In this document: in pieces, positions 9,131 to 18,276 of the stretch
How positions within the stretch are numbered: the stretch's first letter is position 1
Layout: every line of letters begins with the position of its first letter
Origin: Haplomitrium mnioides
Taxonomy: Eukaryota; Marchantiophyta; Haplomitriopsida; Calobryales
Reading direction: 5' to 3'
Assembly: GCA_049999725.1 (NCBI GenBank)
Contig: JBNGIS010034054.1
Coordinates: 1 to 21,431 of the forward strand
DNA length: 21,431 bases
Made by a program: the position numbers and the translations under genes
The notes under the pieces: model-generated
Told to the model about the DNA's origin: nothing
The model's input: the letters and a program-made list of their open reading frames with translations, nothing else
Database searches by the model: none

Positions 9131-9570
9131 TGTTGATAAGTCAAAGAGAGAGATCAAAAAGAGATCTAAAAGCTATAGATGAGATTTTAAAAGGCTGATA
9201 CGGTCAGCTTCTACTCATATACTTTGTTGCAAAAGTATTTCTACAGCAAGCAAGCGAGTGTGTAAAGTGAGTGCCCCCTTACTTCTTTATAAACCTACAA
9301 GGCTATCTTCCGTAGCCACACAAACTCAAACACATCCTCAGCCACACAATACAAAACTATCTCCTTAGCCACACGATACAAATACAAGAGATATACCCTA
9401 ACCAAATACCTAATCTACATGCATACATACATACACTACATACCTTGGCATAACACCAGCCATACAACTAGAATACTAGATCGCCCTAGTATACCATCAT
9501 GGTATACCATTAGTAGAATACCAGATCATATTGGTATACCAACAGTAGAACCAGTCACAAAATCTCGATA
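9131..9570 (-). repeat. 5' LTR of the copia element
   Basis: This 440-bp partner of 5963-6401 is roughly 88-90% identical by eye, with mostly transitions and one small indel region near 9420-9445. On the - strand it begins TATCGAG and ends TCAACA. A TTTATAAAG TATA-like box lies on the - strand at about 9285-9293. Two palindromes TGGTATACCA (9500-9509, 9532-9541) and one mutated copy (9487-9496) lie in U3. Confidence 0.93.
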
Positions 9571-9575
9571 GCAAA
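9571..9575. repeat. Target-site duplication, right (GCAAA)
   Basis: GCAAA follows the LTR end at 9570 and pairs with GAAAA at 5958-5962, with one mismatch. Confidence 0.55.
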
Positions 9576-10992
9576 TTGGAAGGAAGCCACCACCAAGACC
9601 CAAAGCCACAAAGGGAAGAATGGTCGTGCTCTCATCTTGACCACAATAGAAAAAAAACCTTGCTAAAAGGATAGCACATAGTAGAAAATGAAAGCAAAAA
9701 CCTCCGGAGCAAGGAAGAAGGAATCACCACGAAGAGCCAAACCGGGCTTGTAGTTCTCTTGCAAAGAGGAAAAAAAGTCGAGATAGAGGCCACGCTACGC
9801 ATCGATGAAGCACCGCCGAGTAACAAAGGGAAGTGCACAAAAGAGAAGGAATCACGGTGAACAGAGGTGGGCAAATGAAGGAGCGAAGTGGGAGACATGC
9901 ACTAAAACCCAAAGGAGTCAAGAACCGAAGTGCAACAGGTCTAATGAATGCATGACCTAGCAAATGGGGACAGAAGCTCCACAAACCTCCTCCATACTCC
10001 AAATTGTAAATGCACAAAAGCCAAGTGCGAATAAGGCCCTGCACGAACACTCATCCTTAATGAAGAAAAGAGAAGGGACTAACCATGGAAGCAACTTGGA
10101 TCAATAAAAGGATAGGAAGGCATTTGATCTCCACCTCGAGCTGAAACCTCAAACAAATGAATGCAAAGGAAATAACTTGAGGGACTCAACTCCAAAACAA
10201 AAAGGAAAAAATGAACTAAATGCCACTTGTCACCACGTCATGCCTAACGTGAAGAGTTAATAAGGAACTAAACAAGGAAAGTAACGAAGGGCATGACTTA
10301 GCAAGAAGAAACGAGAAAAGAACAAGACAGATAGAGTTGGCCTCCCCTCAACAGTGGCATGCAACTGACATGATAGCTAGAGGATCACAATTTAACGCGC
10401 TATCTCTATGATTAGGGGACTAGAAAGAAATACGGCTCCAAACTATCACAAATTGCTACTCACCTACAAAAGATTCGAGTCACTTGGTGGAGAAAATTGC
10501 TGGACCACTACCAAATTTGACAGAGGAGCTTGTAGGTAGAGTAAGAGAATTAAGGAAATGCTTAATTTGGATGCGCACATGTCAACTACTAGCTAACACG
10601 AGGAAATTGGCGCCTTTGAAGAAGAATAGGTAGGAGAGGAAAACGTTTGAGAGGATTGGATCATAATATTGAAAAGCAGCAATAAGGAGCTCTAGCCCCA
10701 GGGGTTGAGGTGAGCATCCAAGAGCAAGCATGGGCTGCATCAAAGGAGGTGACCTGGATTGGTGAGGTGGACTCACTGAGAGCAAGAGGCTCCACTGGAG
10801 GTGGACTCACCTATGCAACATGGAAACTTGAGGTGTACCTATACTTCTTTAGCTTTTTGGATCCACATACTAACAAGGGTAGGAAAATCTTGACTCAAGA
10901 CCCTCCGAAGAGCTAGAATGGTGATTGAAATCTGCATTCATTTGGTTTGAAGATCCCCTTGTTTGCCACAGAGGGTTAGCTCAAGTTGAGTA
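9576..10992. other. Unassigned region upstream of the old gypsy gag
   Basis: No supported gene. The + strand is purine-rich, as in 4001-5957. A 13-bp direct repeat GAGGTGGACTCAC occurs at 10764-10776 and 10798-10810. A short open frame at 10710-10916 lies just before gag on the same strand but has no recognisable motif. The stretch may include the 5' LTR and leader of the old gypsy element, but I found neither a primer-binding site nor a matching LTR downstream. Confidence 0.45.
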
Positions 10993-11928
10993 ATGGAGAT
11001 CACCGACCTTTGGATAGAACTGCCAAGCTTGGACCGTCCAGAAGCCATGACTGGTCATACGTCCCAACTAGCTCATTACTCTTACTTGCCATTCAGGGGG
11101 ACAACTAAAGAATACCTTGATGATTGGATTGCAGAGTTTGAATGCATTGCACAGGCCAATGGAGAAGAGGCAATCATGACCACTATATTGTCTGGTGTGC
11201 TAAGAGGAGAAGCAGAACCTTGGTATCGGGGTGTGTCCGAAGCCAATAGGAATAATTGGCAATTGTTCAAGGCATTGTTCTTGGCATAATTCAAGAAGAT
11301 CGGGAGTGACAACAAGCCCCTCATCAAAATAGGGCAGATTGAAATGAAGAGGGAGTCATTGAGGAAACTCTTGGAGCGCTTTCAATGGCTAGCAAGACGA
11401 GTCACCCCGGTGCCGAAGGACGGGATGCTCTATTCCTGGTTCATCTTAGAGCTGCCAAGGAAGGTGGGTGCCTGAGTGAGGCAGAGTAGTCCAAAAACTT
11501 TCAACAAGGCGATGGATAGAGGTGGCAGTCTCAAGCTCCCGAGAGAAGACCAAAGTCCACTATGGTACTAAGACCTTGTCTAGTGACGAGGATAGCAATT
11601 CCAAAAATAGTGCAACATTAGAATCAAAATTTGAAGAGGAGAGTAGTGCCAGCTCAGATGATGGGAGCTTTAGGAGATGGAAGAGGAGCAAGAGCCAACA
11701 CCGACGAAAGAAGAAGCATGATAGGAAAAAAGGTAAGAGCCACAGAGACAGGAGCCCCAAGCGGAAGGGGGTACAAAGGTAGCTGGGCAAGGTGCCAATA
11801 GAGGAAAGCACTAAAAAGAAGGTGACCCAAGACCCCATTGACGATATTAACCAAAAGCTAGAAGCCTTGTCTATCCATTTTGTAGGTCTAAAAAAAGAGG
11901 GGAAGAACCTCAACGTCGCCGAGCCCAC
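10993..11928 (+). pseudogene. Gag of the old gypsy element
   Basis: The frame from ATG 10993 includes YSYLPFRGTTKEYLDDWIAE and GVLRGEAEPWYRG, followed by WQLFKALFLA, which fits a retrotransposon gag capsid domain. TAA at 11287 stands where Gln is plausible, and the frame continues as FKKIGSDNKPLIKIGQIEMK. After a frameshift near 11520 comes an acidic, Ser-rich stretch and then a strongly basic stretch (about 11670-11780) with runs such as RRKKKHDRKKGK and SHRDRSPKRK. This resembles a nucleic-acid-binding or nuclear-localisation segment. A later block DDINQKLEALSIHF could form a short coiled coil. Gag would form the particle around the RNA. Confidence 0.75.
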
Positions 11929-12114
11929 GTGTGGTGTGTCCATTGTAGGAAGTATGGCCATGTTGGCCATGAGTGCCCTGCCAAAGGGGCAGCCATCCAA
12001 TACATAAGGGAAGAACGACTTGAATACGTTAGGGAAGAGGTGGAGTTTGTCCATGAGGAGCCCTTGGAGTACTTCTACCAGGTGACCAGCACTCCACGCA
12101 ACCTATTGGGCTAA
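11929..12114 (+). pseudogene. CCHC zinc knuckle of gag
   Basis: The frame reads CVHCRKYGHVGHEC at 11935-11976, an exact C-x2-C-x4-H-x4-C nucleocapsid knuckle. An acidic Glu-rich and Tyr-rich stretch follows, and the frame ends at TAA after 12111. It lies one frame off the preceding basic region, so a frameshift separates them near 11920. A second, decayed knuckle-like pair follows at about 12200-12345: YGHLGHISTNC, then CAICKKEGHL with the last Cys missing. Confidence 0.85.
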
Positions 12115-12965
12115 TTGATGATGTTGGGACCAAGCCAGCAAGATGGCTAGGGTTAGGCCCGCCCATAAAATGCCATAGGAGACAAAGGAAACCGCACACG
12201 CATTATGGTGTGATGGAACTATGGTCATCTTGGGCATATCTCTACCAATTGCCTAGAAACTAGGAAGCAAGGCTGGGGGATTCCGCCCAAGTTATGTGCC
12301 ATATGTAAGAAGGAGGGACATCTCACAACAACCAGCCCTATCCCACATAGAGCAGAACAAGGAGGACTACCTCTAGTTTCAGGGCCTACAACCGCCAGAG
12401 AACTTATTGTTAGTGTGCAATGTGTCCTCACGGAGTGGGAGCATGTTGTTCATCTTCCTAGCTAATAGCCACATGCTGCATAGGACTACTACAGAGTCAC
12501 AACAAGGGGGGCACTAAAGAAGAAAGTCTACCGTCAAGATAAGAAGGATAGTAGCCGGACCACCAAGAAGGCCAAAAAAAAGAACCGCACCTCTATAGAC
12601 CAAGACTTTGACTACCAAAGTGATCACCCCAAGCTATTCTATCCTCAATAGGAAGAAAATGTCTGCAGATAGCTAGAGGCTTTGGAAGAAGCAGAGGGAC
12701 AAGAGGCTGCCACACAAACCTTCAAGGATCTACAGAAGAGGGAGGGAGGACATGAGAAGCAAGACCGACCCCATGCGAGACCACTGACACCTTGCACTAT
12801 CTAGCAGGATGTGCGTAACTACCCAATCACAGTCATGGTGGGCCAATTGATCAAGGACAGTCCTCTCTACCGTCGACAATTGCAAGAATTATTGTTGGGA
12901 CCCAAACAAAGAAGGTGCTTGCCACAACTGGGAAACCCAACAGACACCATGATGATGTGTGAAGA
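12115..12965 (+). pseudogene. Gag-protease spacer (decayed)
   Basis: This region reads in pieces between many stops. It holds the second degenerate knuckle (CAICKKEGHL), a basic stretch near 12540-12595, an acidic stretch (LEALEEAEGQE near 12675) and a block LQELLLGPKQRR near 12880. Stops at about 12651, 12670 and 12801 are TAG. I recognise no enzyme domain. It probably links gag to the protease, as in other long gypsy polyproteins. Confidence 0.55.
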
Positions 12966-13330
12966 TCAATAGGACCTAGAGATCGACATCCAAATCGCAA
13001 GGTGCACTCTGACCATAGTGCCAATAGACATAGGCATTGGTGTGATTATAATGGTGGAAAAGATGTCGCACCAGCTAGGATTCACAACATTCAAAGCCAC
13101 TGCTCGCATAATGAGGTTGGCTAATGGATCTAGAGTGAAGCCATTCGGAGTGCTAACCAACGTCCATACTTGCAAAGGAGAAGTAGATTTTGCCTTGAAC
13201 TACCTAATGATGCGGTCGACCAACACCTCACCATACCCGGCCATGCTCGATAGACCCTGGTTCTATAGGGCCAAGGTGACACATGATTAAAGGACCCAAA
13301 CTCTGAGGTTCAAATAGCCCAGAATTGTGA
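12966..13330 (+). pseudogene. Aspartic protease of the old gypsy element
   Basis: The frame has VPIDIGIGVIIMVEKM near 13018, the position of the D-[ST]-G or D-x-G active site of a retroelement protease (here D-I-G), followed by MRLANGSRVKPFGVL and, near 13235, YPAMLDRPWFYRAKV, the usual C-terminal block of plant gypsy proteases. The open stretch runs from about 12972 to TAA at 13288. The enzyme would cut the gag-pol polyprotein. The second Gly/Ser positions are changed, so I doubt activity. Related gypsy lineages use D-L-G or D-G-G at this site, so D-I-G itself is not proof of loss. Confidence 0.75.
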
Positions 13331-13755
13331 TGTACTATGGGTAGCTGCCACACCAATGGAGACCAGCGAAGGCCAGGATTGGAGCCTGGAGGACAAATCA
13401 GATTGGGAAGGTACTTACTGGGTGCAATGCTTAGAGCAGATCATAGAGGGAGATCTATTGGGTAGCTTGGATAGAGATAAACCAACTTTAGAGATGCATG
13501 TGTAGCACCTAGTAGCCTCGGATGGCCAAAGAGGGGAGACCACAAAGGTGAATTGGCAGACGTTATGGGCACTCTTTCTCCGGCTGAACAAAGAAACAAA
13601 GAGCCAAAGGAAAAAGGTACAGCCAACCTACGAGCCACCCAACTGGCAAAATCTGTAGCTCTCAGCTTTGGCCAATACCAAATGGTGGAGGTGGTAGACA
13701 GGAAGGTTTTCCAGCTAGAGGTTGGCCTCAACATTAGAGAAGAGAAGGTCATGCA
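13331..13755 (+). pseudogene. Protease-RT linker (decayed)
   Basis: The region has many stops and no clear domain. A short frame at 13553-13765 is likely chance or a shifted linker. The frame that leads into RT is picked up near 13760 (NVLAWHHSDLHGVPREF). Confidence 0.5.
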
Positions 13756-14490
13756 CAAGTGTTGAGCAACTACTAGAATGTGCTTGCCTGGCATCACTCA
13801 GACCTACATGGAGTGCCAAGAGAGTTTAGAGATCATCACATCAACCTGGAACCTGCGGCAATAGCAATAAGGCAGAAATAGTATCGATTGAACCCCAATT
13901 TGTTCTTAATGGTCAAGGAAGAGGTGGATAGACTGCTGGAAGCAAAACTCATCTACCAAGTCCTCAACAGCAAGTGGGTATCCCTAGTAGTCATTGTGCT
14001 CAAAAAACCAGAGTTGGACGGGAAGCCAAAGATCATAGTCTCCCACGACTACCGGAGGCTTAATTAGGGCACTAAGAAGGACCATTATCCCCTACCCGTC
14101 ACAGATGGAGTGTTGGACCTAGTCACGAGACAAGAAGTGTATAGTTTCATGGATGGTCACTTATGATATAATTAGATCTAGATTCGTTAAGAGGACCACC
14201 TCAAAACAACCTTCACAACAAAATAGGGGGTATTCACCTTTTGATAGATGCCATTTGAGCTATGCAACGCTTCTAGCACTTTTCAACGGCTAATGATCAA
14301 CATGTTTCATGATTACTTGCGCAAGTTCTTGGAGATCTTCAATGATAACTTTGTAGTTTATGGTAAGGCAGAGGAACATACAAAGAACCTACGTCTCACA
14401 TTCAAGCAATGCCGAGACACTGGGCTCAAGCTTCACCCATGCAAGTGCTTCTTTGTGGTGAAAGAAAGAAAACTGCTAGGGTACCGAGCA
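13756..14490 (+). pseudogene. RT of the old gypsy element, 5' part
   Basis: Blocks seen in one frame are NVLAWHHSDLHGVPREF, HHINLEPAAIAIRQK, VKEEVDRLLEAKLIYQV, WVSLVVIVLKKPELDGKPK, DYRRLN, KKDHYPLPVTDG and YSFMDG (first catalytic Asp). Then comes MPFELCNASSTFQR from 14248. The YxDD site reads FNDNF (codons from 14338), so the second Asp is Asn at 14347-14349. The segment SFMDG to MPFEL is full of stops, with TAG at likely Gln and Trp positions. The frame ends with KLLGYR at the nested insertion point 14490 and resumes at 18277. Confidence 0.9.
14486..14490. repeat. Possible target duplication, left (GAGCA)
   Basis: GAGCA precedes the nested LTR start TGCAAAAG at 14491. The other side reads GAGAG (18277-18281), so three of five bases match. 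The reading frame of the host RT supports this as the insertion point. Confidence 0.45.
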
Positions 14491-14894
14491 TGCAAAAGAA
14501 CTCAATCACCAAATCCAAATAAGTAAGAACTTGTAGTGAACTCTAATGGAGTTCTTCAGCCAAAGGCAACTCAAGGCTCAAGTTAAAACCAAGAGTGCAA
14601 GCAAAAGCCAACCAACCAAAGAACCCAAATGATTTGAGAGGAACTCCAAAAATGAGGAGTGGGGCTATAAAGCCCTTCTATTTATACAAGAGAAGAAGGT
14701 GTCATCCTTCTTTCTTCACTTACAAGTCACTTCTAATTTCAACCCTAAAAGTGACCATATACCATTTCACTTAATGTAACTTTAAAAGCAAGTAATCTTA
14801 AAATGATTTCAACTCTAAAAGTGGCTCCCCACCACTTCTTTCACCCCTCTCTATTTTCTTGTAAATAGCACAACATCATGCGTATACTAATACA
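14491..14894 (-). repeat. 3' LTR of the nested chromovirus
   Basis: This 404-bp repeat matches 17874-18276. On the - strand it starts TGTATTAG and ends TTTTGCA. A perfect TATA box TATAAATAG lies on the - strand at 14678-14686. The U3 part holds the motif ATTTCAACCCTAAAAGTGACC (+ strand) near 14738 and a mutated second copy about 70 bases on. Confidence 0.92.
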
Positions 14895-14912
14895 TAATCT
14901 TCATCTTCTAAT
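14895..14912 (-). promoter_or_regulatory. Polypurine tract of the nested chromovirus
   Basis: On the - strand a purine-rich run AGAAGATGAAGATTA abuts the LTR start TGTATTAG. It is a weak but correctly placed plus-strand primer; the trailing TT is unusual. Confidence 0.55.
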
Positions 14913-14919
14913 CGATGAC

Positions 14920-15114
14920 GTCATCATCATGACTGATAGTTTCAAATAATTGAATGGCTTCTTGAGCATTCTCAAGGTTTGAACGCAACTCCCAAGTAGC
15001 ATCATGAAGCAAATATCCATTCCACAAATCTTTATATTAAACTTGAAGATGTTGCCCTACGTTTGAAGACTCATTTAGCCAAAATACAATCCACCTCATA
15101 TTTTCTTATAATCA
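14920..15114 (-). pseudogene. Chromodomain of the nested chromovirus
   Basis: Read on the - strand from about 15105, the pieces are KYEVDCILAK, then FKRRATSSS after a stop, then, after a frameshift, KDLWNGYLLHDATWELRSNL followed by ENAQEAIQLFE. The ATWE block and the YEV start are the two ends of a chromodomain; the middle (the usual YLVKW strand) is damaged. It follows the integrase C-terminus directly and ends shortly before the polypurine tract, as in chromoviruses. The domain would bind modified histone tails or chromatin proteins during integration. Confidence 0.8.
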
Positions 15115-15444
15115 TCAAGAACTATAGGTGGAGAAGGACTTTGAACACAATTTGGAAAAAAAAGAAGGACTAGAAACAAAAGGCTTAAGTTTAGAGATAT
15201 GGAATTCAGGATGAATCTTCATGTGAAATGGAAGATCAAGTTTGTTTATAACAAGAGAAATAACTTGAGAAATTGAGAAAGAACCAATCCAAGCTGGAGA
15301 TAATTTATGAACTTGAGTATCTACAGACAAATGAAGACCATGAATAGAAAGCATAACTTGATCACCTAAAACATAAGAAAAATCACGATGATGTTTATAG
15401 GCATATTTTTTTGCTAATTTTAAGTAATGACAAGATGGTTTCAA
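15115..15444 (-). pseudogene. Integrase C-terminus of the nested chromovirus
   Basis: The open - strand frame reads LAKKYAYKHHRDFSYVLGDQ, then LSPAWIGSFSISQVI and LDLPFHMKIHPEFHISKLKP. This is the block GDxV, followed by the GPF-like W-I-G-S-F site and the HPEFHIS motif that ends chromoviral integrases. It overlaps the end of the upstream integrase piece in another frame, so a frameshift lies near 15440. It is well preserved otherwise. Confidence 0.85.
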
Positions 15445-15981
15445 GCATCTTGCAAAGAGGAAGATACATGAGACAAAAATATAGAAAGACTTGGAACATT
15501 GGAAGAGGAAAGAGAAAGCAAACCATCGAGAATAAAAGGATGTTGACCAAAATTAAGAAAGAAAAGAGAAATCCAGTACTTGCTTGTTTGAAGTTGTTGT
15601 ATGCAAATTCCAAAACCGGCAAGAAACTATCCCAATCCGTGCGATGAACATTGATAAACGCTCGAAGCATATCCTCCATAGTGCGGTTCTCACGTTTAGT
15701 TTGGCCATTTGTTTGAGGATGATAGGTCGTAGACATAAATAGTTTGGTACCCAAAAGTGTGAACAACTCTTGCCAAAACTTCCTAGTGAATTGTAGATCT
15801 CTATTAGATATGAACACCTTTGGCATTCCATGATACCGAAAGATTGTATCAAAGTAGATCTTCCAATTGTATAGTCTTTGCAATACTTCTTTGAGGTGAT
15901 CACAATGCTCAACTTCACTTTTACTAAAAATAAAGATATCATCCAAGAACACCAACACTGACTTATCCAATAGCCCATCAA
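15395..15981 (-). pseudogene. In-frame RT-integrase fusion of the nested chromovirus
   Basis: The - strand frame from 15970 begins in RT with KSVLVFLDDIFIFSKSEVE, containing an intact F-L-D-D catalytic site (residues 8-11), and continues to LQRLYNWKIYF. At about residue 38-41 (near 15850) it changes without a frame break to DTIFRYHGMPKVFISNRD, which is integrase core. RNase H, the zinc finger and the first catalytic Asp of integrase are thus deleted. The second catalytic Asp is Asn (residue 56) and the catalytic Glu is Lys (residue 92, in NGQTKREN), with the family's spacing of 35 residues. VLEFAYNNFKQAST follows, then the frame is lost. The product cannot be an active integrase. Confidence 0.88.
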
Positions 15982-16560
15982 AAACTCAATGCATTTGAAT
16001 CATAAATATCGATAGAGCTAAGTTAATCTTAATACTTAGACCCTTACCAGTAATGAAAACGAAGACTCTAACTTGAGCTGTAGATTTGCAGCGTTTGGAA
16101 TGAACAATGACACGGGGATTAGTAAGGTCAAATGTAAGAACTTTCTACTCAAAATACCCATGCCTTGTTCAAAAAGCTATCTTTGGCACATCATTAGGCT
16201 TGATCAAAATTTGCCAATAGCTACTTCAAAGATCCAACTTAGAAAAGAACTGTGCACCACTTAATTGATCCAACAAATCATCAATACAAGGTAGATGATA
16301 GGCATTCTTCACTGTTTGGTTATTCAAACCTCAATAATCTGTACAAAGACAAAATCCACCATCTTTCTTTGGTACAAAAAATACCAGAGCTCCCCAAGAT
16401 GAAGTACTATGTTAAATCAAATCCTTCTCAAGTAGATCCATCAAGGTCTTTTGAAGCTCCTCTAATTCTTGTGGTGATAGTCTATATATAGGTTGATTAT
16501 AAGAGGTACTTCATGATCTCAACTCATTTAGAACATGCATTTCTCGATCATCTAACAACC
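15982..16560 (-). pseudogene. RT of the nested chromovirus, N-terminal part
   Basis: Blocks seen on the - strand include QPIYRLSPQELEELQKTL, then [45 protein letters not shown] and [17 protein letters not shown], which holds the first catalytic Asp. Several stops lie between them, and a region near 16000-16090 (after LTFDLTN) no longer matches RT well. The family copy at 20505-21060 shows the same blocks in cleaner form, which supports the assignment. Confidence 0.85.
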
Positions 16561-16922
16561 TCTTTCGCAAATCCTACAGATATACATTCACAAACTCCTT
16601 CAAAATAACATCTATCATTGAGATAAGCGCACTTTTTCCTCCCTCTTTACTAAACCTCATGATATACTTGATCCAAACACCAAAGATAGACAACTCTTGC
16701 TCTATTGAATGAATATGTTGAACTGATTTAGGCTTCTTTACCAACGGTGTCGAGCACCTCAAAAAACATTTCTTACTTTGTAAGGTGACTTGAATCTATC
16801 ATTGTGCTCAATCAAATTGAGTGGCTCAATCTTCAAGCCAAGGTAACTCTAAAATGATGTCATATTGTACCGATGCAATAACAAATTGCATAAATTGTGC
16901 GTATACTTTTCCAATCGATTCC
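16561..16922 (-). pseudogene. Protease-RT linker of the nested chromovirus
   Basis: The reading is broken. A short open frame (16762-16574, with LVKKPKSVQHIHSIEQ) and stop-rich pieces lie between protease and RT. No catalytic motif is expected here. It is assigned by position between two recognised domains. Confidence 0.55.
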
Positions 16923-17138
16923 TTAGAAAGAATGGCTTTTGATAGCAAAACACATAATTTTTTGGCCATCGGCCATAGTCACAACACTCCTCTTGATAGG
17001 TCTAAATTTTGCTTTGATAATCTTAGCAAAATGTAGTGACATAAAAGTTTCAGAACTCTCACTATCCACCAATATTCGACAAGAGTGCTCCTCAATCATA
17101 TCGTCAAGATGGAACAAGGTACTTTGAATTCTTGTCAA
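16923..17138 (-). pseudogene. Aspartic protease of the nested chromovirus
   Basis: The frame reads HSCRILVDSESSETFMSLHF, where D-S-E replaces the usual D-S-G of the active site, then AKFRPIKRSVVTMADGQKIM. The Asp is kept but the Gly is lost, which should disturb the active-site turn. The C-terminal half is not clear. It follows gag closely, and no CCHC knuckle is seen between the two, so the knuckle was probably deleted. Confidence 0.8.
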
Positions 17139-17834
17139 AATTTTAATTGCATTAGAGCTTGTGAAGTTCTATATATGTTTCTCGAATGGTTGAAGACGTG
17201 GCCTAACTTCTGTAGCAATAAATAACGAGTCATGACGCTCCGTAATACGTATTGATTTTTCTAATTGAGCAAGCTCTCTTATTGTTACTTCCATTCTTAT
17301 GAGACGCTTCAATCCTCAAACAAATTGGTCTAGTGTTTCTTCTTCTTTTATATCAATAATGTGTATAATTGTATCTTGAAAATGTGTAACATAGCTTCTC
17401 ACTAAACCAAGTTTCTTCAATTCAACCAATCAATCTCTCTCTACCTTTGAAGCATTTACAACCTTAAATCTTGAAATCACCGCTTCATTGAATTCACACC
17501 AAGAAACAATATGAGCAACTAATCCATATTGTGCTTGTTCTATTTGATACCTCTACCAAGTCTTTACAACACCTTCTATTTGACTTGTCACAAATAGAAT
17601 TTGTCGACCATCTTCTCTAATGTTTGTAGCTTCAAAATATTGCCTACAATCAAATATGAAGTTCTCAAATGCACCACAAACCATCTTCCCATCATATGCT
17701 TTTGGTGTTGGAAATCGCTCATAACTCTATTTTTCTCGAAAAGTTGCTCTTTCTTTCATTCTCACTTTCAAAAGGCATGAAAGATGTTCAAATCATTGCT
17801 CCATTGCTTGAACCACTATCTTTTGATTCTCCAT
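17139..17834 (-). pseudogene. Gag of the nested chromovirus
   Basis: A likely start ATG at 17834 gives MENQKIVVQAMEQ, which soon meets a stop. The capsid domain follows as PKAYDGKM, then FIFDCRQYFEA, NIREDGRQILFVTSQIEGVV, KTW.RYQIEQAQYG, LVELKKLGLVRSYVTHFQ and ITERHDSL. These are typical blocks of plant chromovirus gag. Stops stand at likely Trp (KTW.R and ERD.LVEL) and Arg (QFV.GLK) positions. A CCHC knuckle expected before the protease is not found. Confidence 0.82.
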
Positions 17835-17860
17835 GTAACTCATCACCAAAAGGAATGGTA

Positions 17861-17872
17861 GCTTTGATACCA
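17861..17872 (-). promoter_or_regulatory. Primer-binding site of the nested chromovirus
   Basis: On the - strand TGGTATCAAAGC lies one base inside the LTR end (TTTTACA, then T). It is tRNA-Met-like, differing at one base from the common TGGTATCAGAGC. It fixes the 5' side of the element. Confidence 0.8.
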
Positions 17873-17873
17873 A

Positions 17874-18276
17874 TGTAAAAGAATTCAAAGACCAAATCCA
17901 AATGAGTAAGAATTCATAGTGAACTCTAATAGAGTTCTTCAACCAAAGCCAACTCAAGGCCCAAGTTAAGACCAAGAGTGCAAGCAAAAGCCAAGCAACC
18001 AAAGAATCCAAATGATTTGAGAGGAACTCCATAATGAAGAGTGGGGATATGAAGCCCTTTTATTTATACAAGAGAAAAATGTGTCATCTCTCTTGCTTCA
18101 CTTACAAATCACTTCTTATTTCAACCCTAAAAGTGACCATATACCACTTCACTTAAAGTAACTTCAAAAGCAAGCAACCTCAAAGTGATTTCAACCCTAA
18201 AAGTGACCCTTTGCTACTTCCTTCACTTCTCTCTATTTCCTTATAACTAGCACAACATCATGCTTGTACTATTACA
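17874..18276 (-). repeat. 5' LTR of the nested chromovirus
   Basis: This 403-bp partner of 14491-14894 starts TGTAATAG and ends TTTTACA on the - strand. On the + strand a perfect 21-bp direct repeat ATTTCAACCCTAAAAGTGACC (written as 20 plus one base) occurs at 18118-18138 and 18188-18208, upstream of the TATA-like box at 18060-18068. Confidence 0.92.
18118..18208 (-). promoter_or_regulatory. Paired U3 motif containing a telo-box
   Basis: Two identical 21-base copies, 70 bases apart, carry AACCCTAAA, the plant telo-box, in the U3 of the LTR. The other LTR keeps the pair in mutated form. Telo-boxes occur in plant promoters; a role here is inferred. Confidence 0.5.

Larger units (their letters stand above)
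5963..9570 (-). mobile_element. Internally deleted Ty1/copia retrotransposon
   Basis: This element of about 3.6 kb is bounded by two LTRs of about 440 bp, with a primer-binding site, a polypurine tract and a near-perfect 5-bp target duplication. Read on the - strand it has a 5' leader, the start of gag, integrase, a short stretch of RT end, and RNase H. Integrase before RNase H is the Ty1/copia order. Most of gag, the zinc knuckle, the protease and the catalytic RT block are missing, so it is shorter than a full plant copia element (commonly about 5 kb). The LTRs differ at roughly one site in nine or ten by eye, so the insertion is old. It could move only with proteins supplied by another copy. 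Confidence 0.92.
14491..18276 (-). mobile_element. Nested Ty3/gypsy chromovirus
   Basis: A 3.8-kb element bounded by LTRs of about 403 bp lies in reverse orientation inside the RT of the old gypsy element. On the - strand it shows LTR, primer-binding site, gag, protease, RT, integrase core, integrase C-terminus, chromodomain, polypurine tract and LTR. RNase H and the first half of integrase are missing through an internal deletion. The two LTRs are roughly 87-88% identical by eye. All coding parts contain stops or frameshifts. A second copy of the same family, on the + strand, starts at 20377. Confidence 0.93.

Noticed and set aside
9632-10050. Overlapping - strand frames of 88 and 108 codons
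   Set aside because: No recognisable motif; they overlap in different frames and look like chance in a skewed sequence.
11560-12054. A 164-codon - strand open frame over gag
   Set aside because: It lies antisense to the basic region and knuckle of gag, and its Leu/Ser/Phe-rich content is the shadow of Lys/Glu-rich gag codons.
17793-18032. A hydrophobic 79-codon frame across the nested 5' LTR border
   Set aside because: It reads across the LTR and primer-binding site; its in-frame tail merely overlaps the gag start.
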